Below, in pieces: positions 47,071-57,380 of a stretch of DNA of 64,000 nucleotides. The stretch lies in contig CM052356.1 in assembly GCA_028551475.1 (NCBI GenBank), positions 28,051,884 to 28,115,883 on the forward strand, read 5' to 3'. How positions within the stretch are numbered: position 1 is the first letter of the stretch; every line of letters begins with the position of its first letter. The notes under the pieces are model-generated. The model saw only the letters and a list, made by a program, of their open reading frames with translations, was not told the origin of the DNA and did not search any database. The DNA is from Casuarina equisetifolia (Eukaryota > Streptophyta > Magnoliopsida > Fagales > Casuarinaceae). The translations under genes and the position numbers were made by a program.

Positions 47071-48528
47071 TCTGCCGGGTGTCAGCTGACGTGCTTTACA
47101 TATCAACCACACAAAGTCCCTCTGATAAGAAACCTTGGAAAGAAAAAGATCTTCCTAGAAATGCATCAACCAGCAAGGGTGAAACCTCTGTGCATGAATA
47201 CAAGCGAAGCTAGTCTTGAATGTTACGCGTAAAACAGTTGAACAAAACTTCTGTAACATTAAAATCAGCCACTCAATTAATTTCAGATAATTGCTTAATT
47301 TTGGTCTTTTCTTAATACTAGCCCAGGTAACTCCTTGCCGGAGGAGGGGAAGATAAATAAGGATAGTCCTACATTGGTAGACAAGCTGGAATGTCGTTGT
47401 CGAGGACCAGATAGTTGCTTAAACCTTTGGCTATCGTTAATATTTGCTTTGGCTCTTCTAAGCTTTACTCGTTCTCTGGACATCGAATCTAAGGCTGGAA
47501 TATGCTATTGGATTGCCTTTAGTATGCTGGATTCCTCAAGGACTATCGCCACTTGATCCTTTTTCGTTAACCGAATCTAATCTTAAAAGTCACAAATTAG
47601 GAGTGAAAATGTTGAAGGAAAAGACAGGACCGAAAAAAGAAGGCCTTTTCTGATTATGCATATGACTGATTAGTATCACGTATTGACAACAACATTGTGG
47701 TTGATGCCCTTGATTCGGCAATTGTTGACTACAGAACCGGATAAGAGTGGCCTTTGTAAGCCAAGAATACCATGAAGATGATGACTACAACCCTACTGTA
47801 CAGGAAAGGCATATTAAGCGACCACCTTTCACGCGTCCAGATGCTTGAAGTGATAGCAATCCAAAACACAAAGTGGGAGGGGCAACAGACGCCCTAGTTT
47901 TCACATGGTGAAAGAAGAAAGTGATACTGCGCACCAAGAAATAAGATTCCATTACAGGAGAATCAGTTTTCCTGGAACCGAAGAATAATTCCAGATGGAT
48001 CAGGTAAAAAGTAACAATCTATTTCAGAGAATCAAACCCACCCTATGAAACCTAAGTTGGGGCACCTGGGTCAGATTTTCTTTTTTTCTTTTTTTTTTTT
48101 TGAGTGAACAACTTGGAACTCCAAGATACAGCGTGTAAACAACCTAAGAAAAGGTCCAAAGCACCGCCAGGCAAAAATAGGTCTCTTGCCACTCTTGGCA
48201 TGGACAGCATAAACCATAACAAGAAATGATGTTATTTAATCTATCGCTCCTGAAAATATGCGCATATAGCTTCACTTGAGAGGAATTTGCAGCATCGAGA
48301 ACATGAAGTAATTGGTGGACTAAATCAGCAACTAAGAAGATACAAGATATCTGCAGAGGAAGGAATATTGTTTTGCCATTAAACTTGTGAGAAAAAAAAA
48401 AAAAAACTCAATGCAACAAAAATTATCATGGATCAATCACTGATCAAGAAACTAGAAAATAGCAAGGATTCATAAAACCAAACCAGGAAATTTATTTATC
48501 CAAGAGCCAGCCGTTGCTAATCAAATTT
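47071..48528. other. Spacer
   Basis: This holds the leader of the minus-strand Cys-rich gene and the 3' UTR of mS35. A T-run of mixed composition is near 48078-48102. No frame here looks coding. Confidence 0.5.
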
Positions 48529-51500
48529 TCAAGCAGAAACTGATTCGGATTCTCGTATTCTCATGGTCTTGGCACGCAACCTCTCCATAAATGCAGTATT
48601 GGCTCTAAGTCTATCCTTGACATATGCAACTCGAGCATCCTCCACCACCTTCCTTGCTTTCCCAGCTTCCTCAATCAGGGAATAAAGAGTCCTAAGACAG
48701 TCCTTTCTGTTTTCCTCTCGATGTTCAAACCTTCACCCAGAAAAAGAAAAATTAAAATATAGCAGCTCATCACAAGAAATAGTGACCAGACATCACAAGA
48801 AATGAGTAGTATTTTTTTTGTTCACTATGTTACCTCTCACTAGTTATTGTAAGTTCATCTCTCCCCGGATGGTATCTTTTTCCAACCAGTTCCCTAAGAC
48901 GACGGAATTGATACTTTGAAAGCCCAAGCTCTTTCACGGTAACAGACATTTTCACTTTTCTGTTCTTTGGGTGCCATGCATCACCACCAGGAGTAAATAC
49001 TACCCTTGTTAGCCACCTGAGTATTGGTCCCTCACCAGGTGGATCATCTAAGTCCTTCTTGTCATGCACAAGAGTCTCATCAAACTTCGGTGGCCCCTCA
49101 GCTTCCATTATCTTTGTACATTCCACGACCATCTCATCCTCAAACTTCTTAAAAAGCTCATAAGCTGCTTCAGGTTCAATCTCTCCTCTTTCACACATAT
49201 CCCCTAGCTCATTAAACCGCTCTTCCACCTTCTTCTTTATTTCATCTGAAGAAAACATTGCACTTAGAGAAATAAACAGCAGAAGACACTTTACATCAAA
49301 ATCAGTAATTATAATATAATTGATCGTTAAAACAAATGGCTATGTTGTAAATCCTTCCAAAAAAACTAGCAGCTCAATGACAGAATCACTTAAAGCCATG
49401 ACCCATATTTAATCACAAAACGTATGTTGCTAAAAAGAAACATGTACATTTAAACAGACTGTAGGCAGGAAACCAGAAAACGAACAAACATATGGTCTGT
49501 TATACAAGGCATTTTCTCTATAACTAGAAAATTTCTTGTCGAAAGCAAGATGTGCTTCCAATATAGCTTATCCAAATAATCACAATAATGCATCTAACAG
49601 AACCGATAATCAGAGTCCAATTCCGTTCTAAACATATTCAGGTCCAAACTCTTGAACATTATCAGTGCATAATAGACTGTAATGAAAATGATTTGGGATT
49701 CCTAATCACGTATCAGCTGCCCCACAGATACTCTGAATAAAGACATCACTTGAAAACTACCAAACTTTGTCCCAGAGAATACTTCAAAACAATCAAAATT
49801 GACATTGTAAAATACAAATTCCTATATGCCTAATAAAATTACATGAGAAAAGTGTTCAGTCTTGACACGGGAAGGATTCTTATTGTGCATGCCGAACCAC
49901 TACACACTCAAGTTATTCACATGCAAATCTATATGGTGTTTTGATATTTATCTACAGCAAATCAGGACAAAAATATGGACTAGCTAGAATCCAAAGAAGG
50001 TATCAACTTAATGACCTATTGACTGAGACTAATTGCAAAAAATTTTGATCAATTAACTTCCTTTTGAAAATACAAAATAAAATTACTATATCATATTCTC
50101 CTTTATCATAGTGAAGCCGTTCTCTTTTACTACACTGTTAGATGTGAAACAAAGACTACCACATTCTAACTCCACTGCCAACTAAGCCATACCTAGGCGC
50201 AAAAGTAACAGGAATTAAAAACCCATATTGGAAATCTTTTCTCTCCTCTACTACTAACTTTACAGCCATGCATTCATTTTTTTTTTTTAATTACTAATGC
50301 ACTTTCTGTGGTTATTGTCCCTGCCAATGGACTTCCAATCCATATAGCGAAATTATAGTCTACAGTATTATATTTCCAACATGTAATCATTAAGTAGTGA
50401 CATCCTGACCATAAATAGTGATGACAGAAATACTAACAGAACTAATGCTTAGAACTTTATTCGCCTTCCCATCATGTGATTACTTACTAAAACATTAATG
50501 AAACTTGTTAATGGTCAAATCCAGAATAACTGCAAACTGGGTTCCACACAAACAGATAGTAGAATATGATGAAAGGAGAAAGTACGCTCAGGTTCTCAGT
50601 TTGGTTCTCTTTTTCTGGCTATCAGACAAATAAATTCAACAAAGACGGAAAGAGATGCCCCTGGTCAGAAGTTGCACTTCATTGCAGAAATCAAGACAAG
50701 AAAACTTCATGTAGCAAATGAGAAAACACACTGCAGCCTCTAAGCTTCGTCAGAATAGGCATTTTTTCAAGGAAAATGAGCATTACCGATCAACTAGATA
50801 GATTGAAAACTATGAATTGAATCAATCAGCCTAGAACCCAGAAGCATAGTTGGAATTAATAGATTATAATAGCATAAGGTTCATCTGCAAATGTTGGCAG
50901 AAAATCAATTCCGAGGTGTGGACAAAAAGATCCTAGACAGCAATACGCAGATATTTAAACATCAAAAAGCTAGGTGATCAAAAACTAAATTAAACATCCT
51001 CTGATTCAGAAACTAAACGAAAAATAGTAGCACTGACGAATAAAGATAAATCTATCATTAGAAACAGATAACATAGAATAGAATTATGCATTTGGAGTGA
51101 AAAGCAATCACATAAATTACCAAAAAAAAAAGGCAAAAAAAGTATACCAGGAAGGAGGTTATCCCATCTAAGCATATCCTCTAAAATTTCCTCACACTCT
51201 CTGGTGTCCTTCATGATGTTGTGCTCAATCGCTTCTTTAACAACGCCCTCCCACTTTTTGTCATCCATGTTGAAGAACTCATTACTAGCCATTCTTTTCA
51301 TGACTATCTCCTTCGCATTGCACAGATCATCAATCTCCTCATCTGTCTCATGCATTTCCTCAAAATCATCTTCAATATCTTGCTCGTCAAGATCATCCCG
51401 TGGTTTGAATCGAAACTCTTCCATCAGCTCATCATCTGTCTCCTCATGCTTCCCAGACAACTTCCTCTGCAGAATAGCTTCCATGATCGAGGGAAGCTCC

Positions 51501-52288
51501 TGTTCATCACCTTTAAAGTATGTCTCGATCCGTTTTTTAAACTCTGAGGACAAAAGACATAAAGATAAGATCTAACCAATTCAAATTAACTTGAAATCCA
51601 ACAATAAAAACACAACTCTATTGTTTTCTAGAAACTCTGGAAACCCAAAAATCAAACACCAATTTAGATTAATTGTATAGTAAATTTAATTGAATTATCA
51701 TATTAATTGGGTGCAACATTCAAAACAATCCCGAACGCAAAAATAACAAATTCATTAAATCACTGATAGTTTAGATCCAGAAACCCGATAAATCAAATAG
51801 CTTCCGTCACAGAATTATCCTACTAGTATACAGTAAATAATCCAGGACCAAAACTATAAGCGCTTCTTCTGAACCTGAAACCTACAGGGAGCCTAATTCA
51901 ACCATTTCACATAATTAACCAGCTCGAGTTTCCAATAAACAACTAGAAAGACAAACAAAATGAATGCCCAAAAATCAAATACGTATTCGATTTTCGCGCT
52001 GCTTTCCTTCCACTTCCTCAGCAGCCAAATAGAGCAAGACTCAAGTTTCGTTTTACCTTTGTTGCTGACATCCTGGACAGCAATGGAGGAATCCTTCTTC
52101 TCAGTTTCTACCAAGCTCGTATCGGGAGCAGAGCCAGGTTTTTCACCGGTTGAGTCGCTCTCGGACGAGTAAAAACGGGGTCTGAAGCGAGTTGAGGCGG
52201 CGAGTGGGGCGAGCGAAGGACTAGGGTCAGGGTTCCTGCGAAGATTGCGAGTGTAGAGAGCGACATTTCTGAGCAGAGTGCGCTTCAT
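48529..52288 (-). CDS. Mitochondrial small ribosomal subunit protein mS35, four exons, 413 aa
   Basis: Exons, from the 5' end, are 52057-52288, 51148-51543, 48834-49245 and 48529-48730, all GT-AG, 1,242 nt. The N-terminus MKRTLLRNVALYTRNLRRN is a basic mitochondrial presequence. A plant-type N-terminal region follows (EFKKRIETYFKGDEQELPSI), then an acidic stretch (about residues 115-140), the segment CEEILEDMLRWDNLLPDEIK, and the mS35/Rsm24 domain with HPKNRKVKMSVTVKELGLSK, RELVGKRYHPGRDELTITSE and RFEHREENRKDCLRTLYSLI. The family is the S24/S35 protein of the mitoribosome small subunit head. Intron 2 is 1.9 kb and holds nothing I can identify. The remembered Arabidopsis counterpart is At3g18240. 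A telo-box lies 50 bp before the start, and a truncated paralogue sits 2.9 kb upstream of the coding start. Confidence 0.94.
49246..51147 (-). other. Intron 2 of mS35 (1.9 kb)
   Basis: AT-rich intronic sequence. I see no nested gene, no clear transposon ends and no tRNA. Confidence 0.6.
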
Positions 52289-52337
52289 GACGATTCTTTC
52301 CCACTCTTCCTTTTCTTCCCTCTCTTTCTCCGCCTGA

Positions 52338-52345
52338 TAGGGTTT
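52338..52345 (-). promoter_or_regulatory. Telo-box of mS35
   Basis: TAGGGTTT, 50 bp upstream of the start codon of mS35. The paralogue and the PPR gene carry the same word at similar distances. Confidence 0.55.
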
Positions 52346-52425
52346 AAGCTTTCTGGCGGCTTCAGAGCAGAGGTTCCACCGTTTCTCTCATTTCGGGATT
52401 CTGCAACGCAGTGAAAGTGGGTAAA

Positions 52426-52430
<5 letters not shown>

Positions 52431-52459
<29 letters not shown>
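52431..52459. repeat. Poly(A) tract of about 29 bases
   Basis: This is an unbroken A run, about 145 bp upstream of the mS35 start codon. It could be a slippage run or the tail of a retroposed insertion lying to one side. I see no matching target-site duplication. Confidence 0.85.
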
Positions 52460-52461
<2 letters not shown>

Positions 52462-53980
52462 TAGATTATTGAAACAGGTTTTTATTTTCATCAAAATATG
52501 TGGGTTTTTATGCAAAACATTTTTCTTCTTTAAATAAATCTATCCTTCTCTTGATAAAACCATTAATAAGTTTGAAGGCGTTCATGCTCTAAAAGGCTGA
52601 ATTTTTTTTTTCTTAGTGTAAACCATATTGATATAAAATAAGTTTTAAGTTAGAAAACTTTGTTAGTCCATGGAGGAAAATGATTTATATGAAGTCGAAA
52701 GTGAAATCTAAAACTTTTTAGTGTGAAATTGCATGAATTATCAATTGAGTCGCATGTTGGTTAACAAATGTACATTGAATTATAAAATATTATATATAAA
52801 CTTTCTTGAGCTCAATTAGTATTTGAGAATTACTCAACTCTTGTAGTTCTAATTAATACCCTTTAATATGGCATGGCTACTGAATTTTGATTACGAATTT
52901 TATCTTCTAATTGATTTGTATATGAGCATGCTCGAGGGTGTTAACGTTTGGAATTGCTGTGACTTTTTTTGTTATATATTATCAGAGCCCTGATTGTTGC
53001 CCCGTCGCATCCACAGTGGAGATGAAACTGTAATTCGAAATTAAGACTCCTGGTGTGACCAAACCTACATTAGAGCAGTCAAGTAGTTTCGATTCCTAGA
53101 TTGTAGCAGCATGGCTAATGGATGTTTAGTAAAGATGGAAGTCTGCAAATTGATACAATTTTAAAGCCATTTGATGCATGGTTTATAGGACAAAGTTTTT
53201 GCATTTATGTCCCTTCTTTCATTCATAACTTAATCCGTCCAAATCCAAAGCATATGATAATATAGTACTAATTTTAACAGTTCGACACCCCATTTTATGA
53301 TAGTTTCACTCTAATCTTACATGTTTAGATGTCTATTTGACCATTGTTATTTAGTCACTTTCTGTAGCATTTTTTTGTAGATGATTCAAACCTAATATAT
53401 AGAGTTTGTTTCCATGTTCAATTATTTTTAAACCATAACAAACGTAATGCAATTTCTATCTTTTACAATGGTGATCATCATCAGCAAATTTCTGCATCAA
53501 ACATGTGTTTTCCCTGCGTATTTAACGAAGAACAAGGAAAGGGCTAGCCACTTGAATCCATCATGCATTGAAGTTCCACTGTTTGGATCTTCTTCACTGT
53601 CTTTGCAATACTCTTTATAAAAATAACTTCCTAAAAAATTAAAGAAAAATTTGTTTGGGGAGTTTTTAATCAAGGATTTGGTCTCTTCTGACTAAATAAA
53701 ACTCACGCAAAATAAAAGTAAATTAAAGTACTGGTGAAGTGCCTATTGGTCCTCACAATTTCACAGGACATTTTGGCAATTCTAGTTCTCCCCACAGATT
53801 CCTTCTTTTCTGACCACAAAGGACGGAGGTTAAGATGATTACAAGCTTCAAAAGAGTAAAAAGGCAAGATAAACCAAAAAAAAAGAGAGAGAGAGAGAGA
53901 GACTAAGATGCTTGAGCCTCGATGAACATCAGAAGCTAACCTCCTGTCGAAGCTGAGAACCATGGAGCACTAGGTTTCTT
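52460..53980. other. AT-rich spacer
   Basis: No gene is visible. The first 600 bases are AT-rich and look like old mobile-element remains without defined ends. A (GA)n run lies at about 53883-53901. Confidence 0.45.
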
Positions 53981-53981
53981 C

Positions 53982-54248
53982 TCATAAGAACACGTTTCCG
54001 TTACTCAATGGTACAACACGGCCAGAAAAGCGGACCATCATCTCCACATAAGCATCTCTAATTCGTGTTAAGATCTTGATTGACAACTTGTTTTTGGGTC
54101 TAAGTGCTTCTCTGGCATCCTTTGGAACTTTTGACATTGGAATCTCCATAGTTTCGTCATCGTCGAACACATTTTCTAGTCTATGATATCTTCTTCTCTT
54201 CATGTGATTCTTGATGCTTCCAGTAAATGTTATAACTTCCTTCTGCAT
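53982..54248 (-). CDS. Hypothetical protein, 88 aa, possibly an incomplete model
   Basis: The frame starts MQKEVITFTGSIKNHMKRRR and has a balanced, coding-like composition: a basic patch, an acidic DDDETMEI segment, then PKDAREALRPKNKLSIKIL and RIRDAYVEMMVRFSGRVV. The second half reads like a small conserved plant protein with an amphipathic helix, but I cannot name the family. In the same frame, beyond the stop and one further stop, the sequence continues plausibly (MVLSFDRRLASDVHRGSS). The gene may therefore have lost its 3' part, or a small intron is missed. A (GA)n run at about 54283-54308 lies just upstream, where a leader would be. Part of the evidence is only compositional. Confidence 0.4.
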   Translation of the reverse strand: MQKEVITFTGSIKNHMKRRRYHRLENVFDDDETMEIPMSKVPKDAREALRPKNKLSIKILTRIRDAYVEMMVRFSGRVVPLSNGNVFL

Positions 54249-54277
54249 GTCTGTGCGTCTTCGTGCGTTGACTGTGC

Positions 54278-54308
<31 letters not shown>

Positions 54309-55156
54309 CTACATACTGAAAAGGCAACTTATGAAGTGGTGGACTGGAGAGAGCTTGGTGAGTGCCATAGGAAGAGAAGGGATGAGCTGTAAGAGGATAG
54401 AGCCAAGATAGGTGAAAGGTTTTGAAGGTTTTGATGGATTTGATGCTTTGGTGAAAAGATAGGTTTTGGAGGAAACGGTAGGTGACTCCCCTTAAAATCA
54501 GAGGAACTGAACTCTGCTGCTGGCAATCAATGCACAAACACGTTTTCACCCATTTACACTCAATCAACCACCTTTTCATCAGAAAACTAACAAAAGTACA
54601 GACAGGGCAATGTTTCTTTTCCAAACACATAATCCAAGGTGAACCTACTCCCATAGACTTGGTTGAATACCGTCTGATTTCATCAACCTCTAGTGAATTC
54701 CAACACTCTGTTGAAGTTTTTCATCAACGATATTTTATTAGAGAGTTTCGCATACTGGTCAGAGGTGGTTTCACCCACTTGCTAATGGAGGAGAATTATT
54801 TAAGCAATGGCCAATAATTTAGACTTGCTGAATTATAAGGTGTACGTACAGCCTCTGTTGCTACTGGGACACTACTCTGACTATTTTGTTCAACATGTTG
54901 GCAAAATACTTGACTTGCAGTTCTGTAGACTGAAGCTTGCAGACTCTGTGCAATGGTGAGACGTGCCATGGTACCAGCTCTTACACATTATCTGCTCGAA
55001 GTTAACATGATAAAGTACATGCATTGTGCTTTAATTGTTCGACAAGAACATCGCCATCATTAGAAAACAATACTACCAAGCTGCTGATATTGAACTTTCA
55101 ATCGAGGGAGACAAACAACCAAACCAACAAGCATAGCATCTTTTGCATTATGCAAA
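54249..55156. other. Spacer and possible leader of the hypothetical gene
   Basis: This includes the GA run near 54.3 kb and minus-strand Ser/Pro/Leu-rich frames around 54.33-54.53 kb that begin only at a non-ATG codon. I could not build a gene from them. The remainder is unremarkable. Confidence 0.4.
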
Positions 55157-56082
55157 TTAATCATTCCTCGCCTTTTTTCGGCCGGCGGTCCGCTTTTCAT
55201 CGACCGATTCTTCAAGATCTTCATCGCTCTCAAACGATGATTCGTCGAGATCTGAGTCGGAGTCGAACTCTTCATCATCGGAGCCGAACTCTTCATCATC
55301 GTCAAACTCATCTTCATCATCATCTTCACACTTTTCCCTCTGCCCACAAATTTCTTCCATCAACTTTTCGTCAGCCTCGTCGTACTTGCCTGCTAATTTC
55401 CTCTTCAAAATCGCTTCAAAGATCGACGGTACCGCCCCTTCGTCGCCCTCATAGAACCTCTCTATTTGCTTTTTCAGCGCTGAGACATCGAACATTTGGA
55501 TGGCAATAATTAAACCAAAAATCCCAAACGAATTCAAATCAAATCAGATTATTCGGATCACGCTGCTATCAAAATCCCGAATCTTTAGACTTGCAAGACA
55601 ATTTTCCAAACGGATTGCAAAGTGTAGCTTTAATTCATTGACTATTAGCAAAAAAGTAACCGAACTCAAAGATTCCCAAAGGTCCATAACGAAAAAGCAA
55701 AGCTTTGTAACCGGCAAAATGGTGATACGCAGGAAAAAAATAGAATAATATACCAAGATCGAAATGATCAATAGCTTATTTTTTTCTATTTCCTTCATTT
55801 TCTCCGGTTTTCCTGCAATCAAACAGAGACCAAATTGGAACTTTTACCTTGATCACTGACATCTTCATCATTGGCGGTGAAAATCTTCTCCTGGGTCTGT
55901 GTCAAGTTCAATTTGTTGAATGAGACAGGGCCAAACGAATCGACCCCGGGCAGGAACGGACTCGATGCGGCGAGTGGGAGCATTGGGGCAAGTGATGGAC
56001 ATGGCTTTCGCGTCACAGTGGATGTAGAAAGGAGAAAACTGCGAGCGGAGAGGGACGCATGTCTCAGCAGATTTCGGTTCAT
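55157..56082 (-). CDS. Truncated mS35 paralogue with long acidic tail, two exons, 185 aa
   Basis: Exons 55848-56082 and 55157-55479 are joined by a GT-AG intron at exactly the same place and phase as intron 1 of mS35. The start MNRNLLRHASLSARSFLLST is a mitochondrial-type presequence. The shared plant N-terminal domain follows (LKKQIERFYEGDEGAVPSI, EAILKRKLAGKYDEADEKLM), alignable with EFKKRIETYFKGDEQELPSI in mS35. It then turns into about 45 residues dominated by Asp, Glu and Ser and stops at KKARND. The whole ribosomal mS35 domain (exons 3 and 4 of the parent) is absent. The frame is intact and a telo-box is kept 8 bp from the start. It may be an expressed accessory factor or a duplicate still open by chance; being open and transcript-shaped favours expression. 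Confidence 0.82.
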
Positions 56083-56089
56083 GGTTTCC

Positions 56090-56097
56090 TAGGGTTT
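56090..56097 (-). promoter_or_regulatory. Telo-box of the mS35 paralogue
   Basis: TAGGGTTT directly upstream of the start codon. A second AAACCCT word lies about 20 bp further out. Confidence 0.5.
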
Positions 56098-56109
56098 TTG
56101 GCTCTTAGG

Positions 56110-57380
56110 CAGAGCTTAAACCCTCCCTTTTATATACTCTCTTTTTTCATTTTTTTAAATGGCAGAGGGTTTTACAAATGGTTTTCTGGATTGTTCTGGA
56201 CTCTTCTTCTCTAAGTTGGAATATAAAAAATTTTCATTATGATGTTCAATTTTTTTTTTTTAATTTTATTTTAACTCTAGTTAAACTTAAATTTTTTGGA
56301 TCGGATTAAATATAAGAGTTGTATATTAAACAAATATAATTCTTACTTATCGACTCTTTTGTGAAAATTTTGGGTTGATGCCTTTAACGACAAGTCATTC
56401 AGATCAACTATGATAATGCTTTAGTGCTCATTTCCTTTTTCTTTTTAGAATAATTTATTTTTAAAAAAATAAAAAGTGTCAATACAACATCCTGTAGAGA
56501 AGGACTAACACAACATTGAGTAACATAATGGACAAGGAAGAGGTACGTGCCATATAAACAACAACACTTATCATAAGTTATTTGTGTTTGTACATTCATG
56601 ATTGTAAATGTAATTGTTATTTTTCGAGTATCTGGGTTTGTGCATTAGAAAAAAAAAATTATAAATTTCATGCATAAGCAGTCGAGATTTGAAATACTTC
56701 CTTTTTTTTTTTCTTTTTTTCATAAGCGGTTGAGGTTCACAACACTCGATCCCCTAATAATTTTTTCTAAAATTCCCCCACCTCCAACTACATAAAAGGC
56801 CAAATTTTGAAGTTATTCCTTGACTATTTGATTCTCTATAAAGTCACCATTAAAAGACAGATGCTCCTTTGTGAAGATATCCATCTCCTCTCAACCTCCC
56901 AAAAGTCCCATTGGATGGCACTTAATTTGTTGACAATTAGATCGTAGGGCTCCTCTTCCTGAAATTAAAGAAAAAAGAAAAAAAAAAGGATAGAGATCAA
57001 AAAGGAGGAGGAGAAAAAGATCAGTTATGATCTTGAGCTTGTTGATGGTGATCTTCCTGTGAAAAAGAAAGCTTTAGTCGAATCAGGGAATTACCAGGAA
57101 ACTTAAAGGAGACCATCTTCTCTGTCAAATTTTCTGGTAATCCGCTGACCGACTAAAGATCAATTTCACTTCGCCCCCTTCGTCAACTGGTGTGCTTGCA
57201 GGGGGACATTTATAGAGTCTCTCAAGGACCCTTATCTCGTTCTAATTAATGCTTCACTTATTTTCATTTAATACACAATGCATTTCCCAGTTCTCATTCA
57301 TAATTATTATTAAGAAAATCTCAGCACCTACAACTATGCTAGCCTTGTCTCCTACAATAATTATTAACATTAAAACTAAG
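56110..57380. other. AT-rich spacer
   Basis: No gene is visible. The stretch contains several poly(T) and poly(A) patches. Confidence 0.45.

Noticed and set aside
47071-47112. Fourteen-codon N-terminal extension of the Cys-rich protein
   Set aside because: It begins with GTG and has no ATG. The ATG at 47068-47070 is the natural start.
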